A DNA stretch of 14,654 nucleotides from Patescibacteria group bacterium. GTDB lineage: Bacteria > Patescibacteriota > Microgenomatia > Levybacterales > UBA12049. The notes under the pieces were generated by a model. The model worked only from the letters and a program-made list of their open reading frames with translations, made no database searches and was not told the origin of the DNA. Below, one piece after another: positions 7,068 to 14,403 of the stretch. How positions within the stretch are numbered: position 1 is the stretch's first letter; each line of letters begins with the position of its first letter. The position numbers were made by a program, and so were the translations under genes. The stretch lies in the NCBI GenBank assembly GCA_018900295.1, contig JAHIGH010000041.1, forward strand, positions 1-14,654, given 5' to 3'.

Positions 7068-8507
7068 ATGTTGAAACATTTATATAAAGGAAATTTGACT
7101 TGGATTATCTTAGTTACAATATTATTTCTAGCCGCGATTGGTTTTGATATCTCGTCTTTTCTTCGCGGCCCTGCTCCCTATCCGCCGGAGTGGCAATGGA
7201 CATATCTTTTTATTAATACCTTGGATCGAATTTATCTGCCTATTATTTTTATCAGCATTCTGATCGTGCTTTTTTGGTTCTCCGAGAAGAAAAAAGGATT
7301 TTTTGTCAAACACACAAAATTGCTTCTTGTTTCAATCATAATATTAAGCTTTTTATTTCAGATAAGCGTCCAGTTTTTCAGCAGGGCAGGTATTCCTGTA
7401 TTAATTCACAGGATAATAAATCCTGAGTTAAACGGTTATTTTACCGCGGCACTTCCTATTCAAAACGCGGGTGATTTTCTTAATACTTACAATCAGAATA
7501 TTTTGAAATTTGTTTATCACGCAAAATCACATCCACCCGGCGCCATACTTTTATTCTTCTTTATCAAACAACTAATATCTGCTTTTCCCGTATTGGGAAA
7601 TATTGCGAGCAGTTTCTCTCCAACCCATGCAGATGTTAAATTAATATGGGAAGCTTTATTACCATCCGAGAGGGCAACTGCAATTTTTTCAGCATTTTTA
7701 ATACCTTTTCTTTCCGTGCTTAGCGTTATCCCTCTTTACTATTCTTCAAAAATACTATATGGCGCAAAGACCGCCCTAAGAAGCGTGTTTTTATTCGTAT
7801 TTATTCCAAGCGTTGTACTATTCATTCCAATCAACGACTCATTTTTGCATATTTTCGCGATAACTGCTTTTTTCTTTATGTTAAAGGGTATAAAACAGAA
7901 AAAGTTATTGTATGTATCTCTTTCCGGTTTAACTTTATTTTTGGGAGTTTTTTTCAACTTATCCCTGCTTCCTCTTGTTATTTTGTTAGGGACGTTTTTT
8001 CTATTTACTAAATATAAAGTCAAAAAACTACAGTTTAAAGATCTTTTAAAAAGTGGATTGGCCTTCTCTCTGGGATTTATTTTACTACCTTTCTTTTTAT
8101 ATATAACTTTATATTTTGATTTTATTGAAATGTTACGAATTATTATGGGCAGCGTTCCGGATATCCACACAAGGTCATATAAAATTTGGATATTTTACAA
8201 TCTTTATGATTTTCTTATTTTTTCGGGAATCCCCATTGCCGTTGTTTTTTTACTTTCCATAAAAAAATTGTTTTTAAACCATTTGCTTATAGCATTCCTA
8301 ACTATGTTGATTGTTTTAAATTTTTCCGGTTCCATAAGAGGAGAGACCGGAAGAATTTTGGTAATTTTTATGCCTTTTATGGCTTTAATTGCAGCAAATT
8401 TTGCAACAAATAATTTGAAATTTACCACCAGACAATTCGGAATATTCCTTGCTCTTCAGGCATTACAGATATTGGTCATGCAGGAATTTTGGGTGATGCT
8501 GTGGTAG
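7068..8507 (+). CDS. Polytopic membrane protein, possible GT-C-type glycosyltransferase
   Basis: The protein has 479 residues with about ten or more membrane helices. The first extracytoplasmic loop contains FLRGPAPYPPEWQW (31-44). A later loop reads NPELNGYFTAALPIQNAGDF (118-137) and then HAKSHPPGAILLF (151-163). A His-Pro-Pro motif before a helix is common in GT-C glycosyltransferases (the PMT/ArnT group), and the neighbourhood is rich in such enzymes, but the usual D-x-E/DE first-loop signature is not evident. I treat the enzyme function as a guess. ATG 7068 immediately precedes the first helix region; there is no Shine-Dalgarno. The gene ends with TAG at 8505-8507, touching the stop of the convergent metG with no intervening base. 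Confidence 0.7.
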   Translation: MLKHLYKGNLTWIILVTILFLAAIGFDISSFLRGPAPYPPEWQWTYLFINTLDRIYLPIIFISILIVLFWFSEKKKGFFVKHTKLLLVSIIILSFLFQISVQFFSRAGIPVLIHRIINPELNGYFTAALPIQNAGDFLNTYNQNILKFVYHAKSHPPGAILLFFFIKQLISAFPVLGNIASSFSPTHADVKLIWEALLPSERATAIFSAFLIPFLSVLSVIPLYYSSKILYGAKTALRSVFLFVFIPSVVLFIPINDSFLHIFAITAFFFMLKGIKQKKLLYVSLSGLTLFLGVFFNLSLLPLVILLGTFFLFTKYKVKKLQFKDLLKSGLAFSLGFILLPFFLYITLYFDFIEMLRIIMGSVPDIHTRSYKIWIFYNLYDFLIFSGIPIAVVFLLSIKKLFLNHLLIAFLTMLIVLNFSGSIRGETGRILVIFMPFMALIAANFATNNLKFTTRQFGIFLALQALQILVMQEFWVMLW

Positions 8508-9953
8508 TTAAATGCGGGGAAATAAAGGCTTTTGAGAAAGGATCTTCGGGCCTTTAAATTGTTCCAGGATTTGTTGGGATGTATTTGGCATGAAAGGCGC
8601 AAGCAGTAAGCTGATTTCCTGTATCTCATCAACGCAATGCGCTAATATCGCCCTTACTTTCTGGCTGTTGGTTTTTATAAGCGCCCATGGCTTTTCCTGA
8701 TTTATATATTGATCAAGGGCAGTGATTTTTTTCCAGATATAAAACATTGCTTCATTGAATTTGAATTTCTGTAATGCCCTGCTATATTCACCGTCTTCGA
8801 TTATGTGCTCGCTTATCCGACTTTCCGAGCCCATTTGCTGATAATCTATTGACTCGCACAATTTTGCGACCCTGGCAATTAAATTCCCCAGTCCGTTTGC
8901 CAAATCACTATTGTATACTTCTATAAATTTCTTTTCTGAGAAATCACCATCAGAAAATGGAGAAAACTTCGCGAGAAAATAATATCGCAGCGCATCTGCT
9001 CCGTATTTATCAATAAGCTCAAATGGGTCAATGACGTTACCCAGCGTTTTGGACATCTTCTGTCCATTCACCGTAAAATACTCATGCACAAAAAGCGCTT
9101 TCGGCAGAGCGAGTTTGGCTGAAAGCAAAATTGCCGGCCAATATACCGCATGGAAACGGATAATTCCTTTTCCTATCACATGGATATCGGCAGGCCACCA
9201 TTTATTGTACGCCTCGTCATTCCAATTGAACCCTATTCCGCTTTGATAAATATTCAGCGCATCAAACCAAACATAAATTCGTTGAGTTGGGTCATTTGGC
9301 ACAGGTACTCCCCAATTTTTGGCGCGCGCATTGCCGCGGGAGATGCTGAAATCCTGAAGTCCGCTTTTTAAGAAAGCCAGTATTTCGTTTTTACGGGATA
9401 ACGGAATTATCTTGTAAGTATCTGTTGAAATGAGTTGTTCTATCTGTTTTTGATATTTAGAGAGCCGGAAAAAATAATTTTCCTCTTCAATGATTTCAAG
9501 CTTCTTTCCGGGATGCTCAGAGCATTCATGGTTCTCATCCAGCTCGTTTTCTGTATAAAATGCTTCGCAGCCAACACAATACAATCCTTTATACGACTTC
9601 TTATAAATATCTCCGCTCTTGTCACATAATTCCCATAATTTCTGACTGGCCGCGTGATGTCTCGGATCGCTGCCTTTTTGCCAAGTATCAAACTCAACAC
9701 CCAGTTTTTTTGACAAATCATAGAAGACTTCTGTATTTTTATCTACAAATTCCTGTACCGGCAAGCCTGCTTTTTCAGCCGCCCGGACATTTTTTAACGC
9801 GTTCTCATCTCCGCCGCACAAAAGTTTTACTTCATAGCCTTGCATCCGGCGGCAGCGTGTTATAACATCTGATTGTACAAATTCCAGCGCATGTCCGATG
9901 TGAGGACGCGCATTTACATAAGGGATCGCGTTGGTAATATAAAATTTTGCCAT
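8508..9953 (-). CDS. metG: Methionyl-tRNA synthetase
   Basis: This class I synthetase of 481 residues charges tRNA-Met in the cytoplasm. Visible features are PYVNARPHIGHA with the HIGH box at 18-21, a single zinc knuckle C126, C129, C144 and H147, the WFDALNIY segment (229-236) and the KMSK loop as KMSKTLGN (299-306), with Thr where Ser is commoner. An anticodon-binding helical domain follows (about 340-481). It lacks the C-terminal EMAP-type tRNA-binding domain that makes many bacterial enzymes 630-680 residues long; that domain is dispensable, so this is a compact form and not a truncation. The ATG at 9953 is set by the MAKFYITNAIPY start. It has its own promoter and faces the 7068-8507 gene stop to stop. 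Confidence 0.97.
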   Translation of the reverse strand: MAKFYITNAIPYVNARPHIGHALEFVQSDVITRCRRMQGYEVKLLCGGDENALKNVRAAEKAGLPVQEFVDKNTEVFYDLSKKLGVEFDTWQKGSDPRHHAASQKLWELCDKSGDIYKKSYKGLYCVGCEAFYTENELDENHECSEHPGKKLEIIEEENYFFRLSKYQKQIEQLISTDTYKIIPLSRKNEILAFLKSGLQDFSISRGNARAKNWGVPVPNDPTQRIYVWFDALNIYQSGIGFNWNDEAYNKWWPADIHVIGKGIIRFHAVYWPAILLSAKLALPKALFVHEYFTVNGQKMSKTLGNVIDPFELIDKYGADALRYYFLAKFSPFSDGDFSEKKFIEVYNSDLANGLGNLIARVAKLCESIDYQQMGSESRISEHIIEDGEYSRALQKFKFNEAMFYIWKKITALDQYINQEKPWALIKTNSQKVRAILAHCVDEIQEISLLLAPFMPNTSQQILEQFKGPKILSQKPLFPRI

Positions 9954-9977
9954 AGATAAATATTGAGCCTTTCGGAA

Positions 9978-10006
9978 ATTGTATCAAAGCAAAGCTACGC
10001 AAACAA
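9978..10006 (-). promoter_or_regulatory. Promoter of metG
   Basis: On the minus strand TTGTTT (10001-10006) is followed by a 17-base spacer and TACAAT (9978-9983). Expected transcription start is near 9971, giving a leader of about 18 bases. A GAAAGG lies 14 bases before the ATG, at the very start of that leader, too far to be a convincing Shine-Dalgarno. Confidence 0.65.
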
Positions 10007-10014
10007 GATCAGGA

Positions 10015-10368
10015 TTATTGCTTATCATTGTTTCCGGTAAAAAAAAATTCCATAACCAGAAAAAGGGCAATTAGTAGAAAAGCAAACAATGGGTGGGTTA
10101 AATTGTTCAATTGCAATAGTAGATATAGTATTGCAAGTAGACCGATAAAAAACGCGTGCTTTTTATTATTGAAAATAAATAAGACAGTAAAAAAAAGAAG
10201 AAGGAAAATAGAAATAAAAAATAGATAAAGAACGGAAAAATTATATTGCAGGATAGATACCTGGTAAGCAGGAGGAAAAAAGAATATGAGAAAACATGTA
10301 GTAATAAAAAAGAAGATAGATAGAAATTTTATGAATAGATTTCTTCTATAAAAATACTTAAGCTTCAT
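10015..10368 (-). CDS. Small four-helix membrane protein, unknown function
   Basis: This protein of 117 residues is almost entirely hydrophobic, with helices at about 12-32, 44-66, 71-89 and 92-111, a basic N-terminus (MKLKYFYRRN, predicted inside) and a short polar C-terminus. No catalytic motif is visible. FPPAYQ (31-36) and NNLTHPLFAF (88-97) are the most distinctive loops. I do not recognise a named family, although small proteins with this profile are common in CPR genomes. The gene lies 61 bases upstream of metG on the same strand and has a plausible promoter, divergent from hrcA. No Shine-Dalgarno precedes its ATG. Confidence 0.7.
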   Translation of the reverse strand: MKLKYFYRRNLFIKFLSIFFFITTCFLIFFFPPAYQVSILQYNFSVLYLFFISIFLLLFFTVLFIFNNKKHAFFIGLLAILYLLLQLNNLTHPLFAFLLIALFLVMEFFFTGNNDKQ

Positions 10369-10387
10369 ATCAAATAAGTTCTAAGCT

Positions 10388-10416
10388 ATTATACCCCTCT
10401 GCTTTCAAATTGCAAA
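10388..10416 (-). promoter_or_regulatory. Promoter of the 10015-10368 gene
   Basis: On the minus strand TTTGCA (10411-10416), a 17-base spacer and a perfect TATAAT (10388-10393) precede the ATG at 10368. The expected start is near 10381, giving a leader of about 12 bases. One arm of a 10-bp inverted repeat (10401-10410) lies within the spacer. Confidence 0.6.
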
Positions 10417-10490
10417 AAAGTATAATACCTAACGAAGCAATCATTACGTTATATTATATTGCTATATCAGCCCGATTACCATTTGAAAGC
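10401..10490. repeat. Perfect 10-bp inverted repeat in the divergent promoter region
   Basis: GCTTTCAAAT (10401-10410) and its exact complement ATTTGAAAGC (10481-10490) are separated by 70 bases. The left arm is in the spacer of the minus-strand promoter. The pair could be two operator sites, a long-range stem, or chance in AT-rich DNA. Confidence 0.5.
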
Positions 10491-10497
10491 TACGGTA

Positions 10498-10541
10498 GGT
10501 ATATACCAAATTCTTGCAAAATGATTGCGGAGTGGTATATA
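10498..10541. other. GGTATATACC palindrome and a second GGTATATA half-site
   Basis: A perfect 10-bp palindrome GGTATATACC (10498-10507) is followed 36 bases later by GGTATATA (10534-10541). The latter also resembles a -10, with TTGCAA at 10514-10519 and a 16-base spacer to TATATA (10536-10541). It could be a regulator site or an upstream second promoter of hrcA; the evidence is thin. Confidence 0.3.
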
Positions 10542-10555
10542 AACTATTTTCCGTC

Positions 10556-10584
10556 TTGACACCTGTTGGCAGTCGTGTTATATT
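10556..10584 (+). promoter_or_regulatory. Sigma-70-type promoter of hrcA-grpE-dnaK
   Basis: A perfect TTGACA (10556-10561), a 17-base spacer and TATATT (10579-10584) form the best promoter in the window. Transcription should start about 10590-10592, only about 4 bases before the hrcA ATG (10595). The CIRCE-like operator covers the spacer, the -10 and the start point. Confidence 0.85.
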
Positions 10585-10592
10585 AGTGCTAA
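10566..10592 (+). promoter_or_regulatory. CIRCE-like HrcA operator
   Basis: TTGGCAGTC (10566-10574), nine bases, and TAGTGCTAA (10584-10592) match the CIRCE consensus TTAGCACTC-N9-GAGTGCTAA at 7 of 9 and 8 of 9 positions with exact spacing. It overlaps the -10 and the start of the hrcA operon, where HrcA binding would block RNA polymerase. Autoregulation of the chaperone operon by HrcA is the established role of this element. Confidence 0.8.
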
Positions 10593-10594
10593 TT

Positions 10595-11329
10595 ATGCAT
10601 AATTTAACACAAAGGCAGGTAGAAATACTTAAGAGTGTAATTGAAGAGTATATAGAAACCGCTGAGCCGGTTGGATCTGAAACTATTGAAAAAAAGCGAA
10701 ATATAAGCGCATCACCGGCTACTATCCGCAATGAGATGGTCAAATTATCGGAGTACGGATATTTGAAGAAGCTTCATTCATCAGCAGGCAGGATACCCAC
10801 AGCACAAGGAATTAAATTTTATGTTAGCGACCTCATGAAGGAAAAAGAGCTTTCGACTGTCGAGGAAGTTGCCTTGAAAGAGAAGGTCTGGGACTACCGC
10901 GAGAAACAACAGCGATTCTTAAGAGAAGTTACCATATCCCTCGCAGATAAAACTAATACCCTGGCTATAGTTACCACAGAAGGAGGAGACCTATATAGCT
11001 CCGGTTATGCTAATATCCTCGATATGCCTGAATTCTTTGATATTGATGTCACTAAGACTCTCCTGGAGGCGCTTGACGAATATGATTTATTCAAAAATAT
11101 TTTTGATAACGCCCCGCAGATACAGGAAGATATCCATGTATTGATTGAGGATGAACTTGGTTCACGCTTAATAGGACCATATGGGTTTATTTTTACTGAC
11201 TTTATTACTCCAATGCATATATCAGGCAAGATTGGTGTCTTGGGACCAACAAGACTTCACTACACCTCGATCATCCCGACTGTCCGATATTTTGGCAATT
11301 TAATTGAAAGCAGCGCAACCGGATGGTAA
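10595..11329 (+). CDS. hrcA: Heat-inducible transcription repressor HrcA (compact form)
   Basis: HrcA represses chaperone genes by binding CIRCE and is released on heat shock when GroEL or similar chaperones are titrated. The 244-residue protein has the N-terminal winged-helix (LTQRQVEILKSVIEEYIETAEPVGS, then SASPATIRNEMVKLSEYGYL, then HSSAGRIPT; residues 4-69). It ends in the HrcA C-terminal signature GKIGVLGPTRLHYTSIIPTV (211-230). Typical homologues have about 340 residues, so the central GAF-like/dimerisation part is about 100 residues shorter, while both ends are intact and in frame. ATG 10595 is chosen over an in-frame TTG at 10514, because that longer version would run through the promoter and operator. 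It is the first gene of hrcA-grpE-dnaK; grpE follows after 21 bases. Confidence 0.92.
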   Translation: MHNLTQRQVEILKSVIEEYIETAEPVGSETIEKKRNISASPATIRNEMVKLSEYGYLKKLHSSAGRIPTAQGIKFYVSDLMKEKELSTVEEVALKEKVWDYREKQQRFLREVTISLADKTNTLAIVTTEGGDLYSSGYANILDMPEFFDIDVTKTLLEALDEYDLFKNIFDNAPQIQEDIHVLIEDELGSRLIGPYGFIFTDFITPMHISGKIGVLGPTRLHYTSIIPTVRYFGNLIESSATGW

Positions 11330-11350
11330 TAGAGATATAAAAAATCAAAG

Positions 11351-11863
11351 ATGAAGAATGATAACGATAAAATAAAAAAAGAGAAGCAGGATGAGAAGGA
11401 AGAAAAACCGAAGAATGAATCTGAACAGGAAATAGAAAAGCTAAAACAAAAAGTTGAGGAATGTGAAAATAGTTACAAACGGGCACTGGCGGATTATCAA
11501 AATCTGCAAAAGAGAGGGATTGAAGAGCGGCAAAATTGGCTGAAAATCGCTAACAGGGAATTACTTTTGCGTTTGTTGCCGGTATTAGATACTCTCATGC
11601 TTGCTTATAAACATAAGGAATCGGATGAATTAAGGGTAAGTATCAATCAATTTATTGATGTATTGAAAGCGGAAGGAATTATAAGAATAGACACAATTGA
11701 CAAGATATTTGATCCTCTATATATGGAAGCGGTAGGCATAGCAGAAGGGGAAGAAGGAAAAGTTATGGATGAGATTAGGGCGGGCTTTATGATATATGAC
11801 AAACTATTGCGACCTTCTCAAGTTAAAGTAGGAAAAAGAAAGGAAGAGAGTATTAAAGAGTAA
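11351..11863 (+). CDS. grpE: Nucleotide exchange factor GrpE
   Basis: GrpE speeds ADP release from DnaK. The 170-residue protein has a charged, disordered Lys/Glu-rich start (1-30) and a long coiled-coil region with RALADYQNLQKRGIEERQ (44-61). A four-helix-bundle part includes LLPVLDTL (75-82), and the C-terminal beta-wing domain carries FDPLYMEAV (120-128) and YDKLLRPSQVKVG (149-161). In the common FDPxxHEAV motif the His is Met125 here. The ATG is 21 bases after the hrcA stop with no clear Shine-Dalgarno. Length and motif order are normal, and the dnaK partner gene follows 59 bases later. Confidence 0.95.
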   Translation: MKNDNDKIKKEKQDEKEEKPKNESEQEIEKLKQKVEECENSYKRALADYQNLQKRGIEERQNWLKIANRELLLRLLPVLDTLMLAYKHKESDELRVSINQFIDVLKAEGIIRIDTIDKIFDPLYMEAVGIAEGEEGKVMDEIRAGFMIYDKLLRPSQVKVGKRKEESIKE

Positions 11864-11873
11864 AATATTTAAG

Positions 11874-11902
11874 TATACAAAATGAAAAAAATTCGCTATA
11901 AT
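11874..11902 (+). promoter_or_regulatory. Probable internal promoter of dnaK
   Basis: TATACA (11874-11879), a 17-base spacer and a perfect TATAAT (11897-11902) lie in the 59-base grpE-dnaK gap. The expected start near 11909 leaves a leader of about 14 bases before ATG 11923. No CIRCE-like sequence is here, so this promoter could give basal dnaK expression independent of HrcA. Confidence 0.55.
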
Positions 11903-11922
11903 TAGAAATAATAAATAAATTT

Positions 11923-13863
11923 ATGGGAAAAATAATCGGCATTGATTTAGGAACAACAAATTCATGCGTGGCGGTAATGGAGGGAGGATCTCCTAAAGTT
12001 ATCCATTCTGTTGAAGGGCGTAATGTTATACCTTCAGTAGTAGATCCGATTTCGCACGTTGTCGGTGACGTAGCAAAGCGCCAGATGGTGCTTAAGGCTA
12101 AAAGGACAATCTTTTCTATTAAAAGAATCATGGGAAAGAAATTCCATGATAAATCCGTCCAATATGACCTCAAGTGGCTCCCATATGGCGTGAAAGCAGG
12201 ACGCGATGATATGGCGGTTGTCACGGTTGAAGGAAAAACCTTCACTCCACAGGAAGTTTCAGCGATGATCCTGCAAAAGATCAAATCAGACGCGGAGGCC
12301 TATCTCGGCGACAAGGTCACACAAGCAGTTATCACTGTCCCCGCTTATTTTGATGACAGTCAACGCCAAGCTACAAAGCAAGCAGGAGAGATCGCGGGGC
12401 TTGAAGTACTGCGTATCATAAATGAACCGACAGCCGCAGCGCTCGCATATGGACTTGATAAGAAAAACGCGCATACGATTGCCGTATATGATTTGGGAGG
12501 AGGTACATTTGACATCTCAATTCTCGAACTTGGCGAAGGCGTATATCAAGTTAAATCTACCAATGGAGATACGCATCTTGGCGGAGATGATTTTGACCAA
12601 AAAATTATCGGTTATATCGCTGATGAATTCCAAAAAGAACATAGTGTTGATTTGCGTAAAGACCCCCAAGCATTACAGAGGCTGAAAGAATCCGCTGAGA
12701 AAGCGAAGATAGAGCTTTCAAGCGCGCAGGAAGCGCAGATCAATCAACCATTTATCACCCAAGGCAAAGACGGCCCGCTACATCTGACTATGACTTTGAC
12801 CCGGCCAAAACTTGAATCCATCATTGGTGATCTGATACATAAAACTTTGGAGCCGGTTAAAAAAGCGCTTAAGGACGCAGGTGTAACAGAAAAAGATATT
12901 AATGAGATTATTTTGGTCGGCGGCATGACTCGTATGCCAAAAGTCGTTGAGGTCGTTACAAAATTCTTTGGTAAGGAAGCAAATCGCTCTGTTAATCCCG
13001 ATGAAGTTGTTGCTGTCGGGGCTGCTGTTCAAGCAGGAGTTTTGGGCGGAGAAGTTAAAGACGTACTCCTTCTGGACGTTACCCCGCTGACGCTTGGCAT
13101 TGAAACAATGGGCGCGGTGTCGACCCCGCTTATCACAAGAAACACAACAATTCCTACGTCTAAGTCTCAAGTCTTTTCCACTGCGTCTAATAATCAAACC
13201 CAGGTTGAAATTAATGTTTTACAAGGCGAGCGACCAATGGCAGCTGACAATAAATCGCTTGGGCGTTTTATTCTTGACGGCATACCGCCCGCTCCACGCG
13301 GAGTCCCGCAAGTTGAGGTAACTTTTGATATTGACGCAAATGGCATACTGAATGTGAAAGCCAAGGACAAAGCGACAGGCAAAGAACAAAGCATCAAGAT
13401 CACCGGCTCAACAGGACTCTCAAAAGATGAAGTTGAGAAGATGACAAAAGAAGCAGAAATACATGCTAAAGACGACGCTGAAAAGAAGGAAAAAATTGAA
13501 GTGCGCAATCAGGCTGATTCGCTTATATTTACCGCAGAGAAAGCTCTCCATGAAGATAAAGATAAGATCAGCGCGGAGCTTAAAAAAGAAGTTGAAGATA
13601 AAGTAAAAGCGCTTAAAGATATTTTGGATTCCGGCACTAAAGATGAAATACAGTCTAAAACCCAGGATCTTTCTGACAGCGCGCAGAAGATCGGACAAAG
13701 CATGTATGGTTCAGCGAGCCAAGGTCAAGGAGCACAAGGCGGCGAACAAACAAGCGGCGGCCCGAGTTCTCAAGATGAAAAAACTCAGAACAAAAAAAAC
13801 TCCGACTCCGCCAAGGCTTCGTCGGACAAGGACGAACCGGTAGAGGGCGAGGTCGTCGAATAA
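11923..13863 (+). CDS. dnaK: Molecular chaperone DnaK (Hsp70)
   Basis: DnaK is the ATP-driven cytosolic chaperone working with GrpE and a J-protein. The 646 residues are full length: IGIDLGTTNS (5-14), AVYDLGGGTFDIS (187-199), the interdomain linker DVLLLDVTPLTLGIE (about 379-393), a beta substrate-binding domain with NQTQVEINVLQGERP, an alpha lid (about 505-600), and a disordered Gly/Gln/Ser tail ending EPVEGEVVE. The nucleotide-binding domain keeps the extra segment of about 23-25 residues (near 72-98) that is present in E. coli-type DnaK and missing from Firmicutes-type proteins. Residues 627-637 (SDSAKASSDKD) are encoded by a GC-rich palindromic unit inserted in frame. No dnaJ follows; bioY starts 6 bases downstream. 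Confidence 0.98.
   Translation: MGKIIGIDLGTTNSCVAVMEGGSPKVIHSVEGRNVIPSVVDPISHVVGDVAKRQMVLKAKRTIFSIKRIMGKKFHDKSVQYDLKWLPYGVKAGRDDMAVVTVEGKTFTPQEVSAMILQKIKSDAEAYLGDKVTQAVITVPAYFDDSQRQATKQAGEIAGLEVLRIINEPTAAALAYGLDKKNAHTIAVYDLGGGTFDISILELGEGVYQVKSTNGDTHLGGDDFDQKIIGYIADEFQKEHSVDLRKDPQALQRLKESAEKAKIELSSAQEAQINQPFITQGKDGPLHLTMTLTRPKLESIIGDLIHKTLEPVKKALKDAGVTEKDINEIILVGGMTRMPKVVEVVTKFFGKEANRSVNPDEVVAVGAAVQAGVLGGEVKDVLLLDVTPLTLGIETMGAVSTPLITRNTTIPTSKSQVFSTASNNQTQVEINVLQGERPMAADNKSLGRFILDGIPPAPRGVPQVEVTFDIDANGILNVKAKDKATGKEQSIKITGSTGLSKDEVEKMTKEAEIHAKDDAEKKEKIEVRNQADSLIFTAEKALHEDKDKISAELKKEVEDKVKALKDILDSGTKDEIQSKTQDLSDSAQKIGQSMYGSASQGQGAQGGEQTSGGPSSQDEKTQNKKNSDSAKASSDKDEPVEGEVVE
13801..13826. repeat. 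GC-rich palindromic unit inside the dnaK tail
   Basis: TCCGAC (13801-13806) is mirrored by GTCGGA (13821-13826), around a CCGCCAAGGCTTC core. The unit shares the CGACTCCGC core with 6950-6958, and resembles TCCGCCAAGGCTTCGTCGGA-like dispersed repeats I recall from CPR genomes. It lies in frame within the disordered C-terminal tail of DnaK, where an insertion would be tolerated. Confidence 0.5.
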
Positions 13864-13869
13864 AGACTT

Positions 13870-14403
13870 ATGAGTAAACAAAAGGCAATGATTTTTGCCG
13901 CGCTTTTTGCTTCTCTCACCGCAGCAGTTTCTTTTTTTAAGATACCCTTAGCGTTCACTCCTATACCGATAACCTTGCAAACAATTATAGTCCTCCTCAG
14001 CGGAGCGATGCTTGGCGCGAATTATGGCGCCTTGGCCATGATAATCTATCTTCTCCTTGGTGTAATCGGCTTGCCTGTTTTCGCCGGAGGATCTTCGGGA
14101 ATTGGTGTTTTGCTCGGCCCGACCGGAGGGTTTTTACTAGGTTTTCCGATTGCGGCTTTTGTCATTGGTAAGCTTGTTCGAACAAAAAAAATAACAGCAT
14201 TGCTATTTGCAATGCTTGCCGGCACGCTCATTATTTACGTATTTGGAGCAATACAAGCCACGCTTGTAACTCATCAAGGTTTACCTGCAATTTTTGCCGG
14301 ATGGATACTCCCCTTTATTATCGGTGACGCAATTAAATTGTTACTTGCCGCTTGGATCGCCAAGAGCATTGATATCAATAAGTATTTGAGATCCCCTCAA
14401 TGA
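13870..14403 (+). CDS. bioY: Biotin ECF transporter substrate-binding component BioY
   Basis: BioY is the membrane S component that captures biotin for ECF transport. The 177-residue protein has six hydrophobic helices and the family motifs FTPIPITLQT (29-38), GLPVFAGG (67-74), LLGPTGGFLLGF (81-92) and LPFIIGDAIKLLLAA (147-161). Length is normal. It starts 6 bases after the dnaK stop, without its own visible promoter, so it may be read through from the heat-shock operon. Its stop overlaps the next ATPase gene by 4 bases (ATGA), indicating translational coupling in a BioY-plus-ATPase module. No biotin synthesis gene is in the window. Confidence 0.93.
   Translation: MSKQKAMIFAALFASLTAAVSFFKIPLAFTPIPITLQTIIVLLSGAMLGANYGALAMIIYLLLGVIGLPVFAGGSSGIGVLLGPTGGFLLGFPIAAFVIGKLVRTKKITALLFAMLAGTLIIYVFGAIQATLVTHQGLPAIFAGWILPFIIGDAIKLLLAAWIAKSIDINKYLRSPQ

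Noticed and set aside
8508..9953. metG as a truncated gene because of its short length
   Set aside because: All catalytic and anticodon-binding parts are present; the missing C-terminal tRNA-binding domain is optional in the family.
10421..10426. Plus-strand TATAAT as an hrcA promoter
   Set aside because: No -35 at a useful distance, and a much better promoter lies at 10556-10584.
10514..10594. TTG-initiated 27-residue N-terminal extension of HrcA
   Set aside because: It would be encoded by the promoter and CIRCE-like operator, and the HrcA family starts near LTQRQ, just after the ATG at 10595.
10595..11329. A frameshift as the cause of the short HrcA
   Set aside because: N-terminal and C-terminal signatures are in one uninterrupted frame.
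11853..12284. 143-residue minus-strand open frame opposite the dnaK start, and other long antisense frames within dnaK
   Set aside because: They mirror a certain gene, have no recognisable motifs or start signals, and are expected by chance opposite a conserved coding region.
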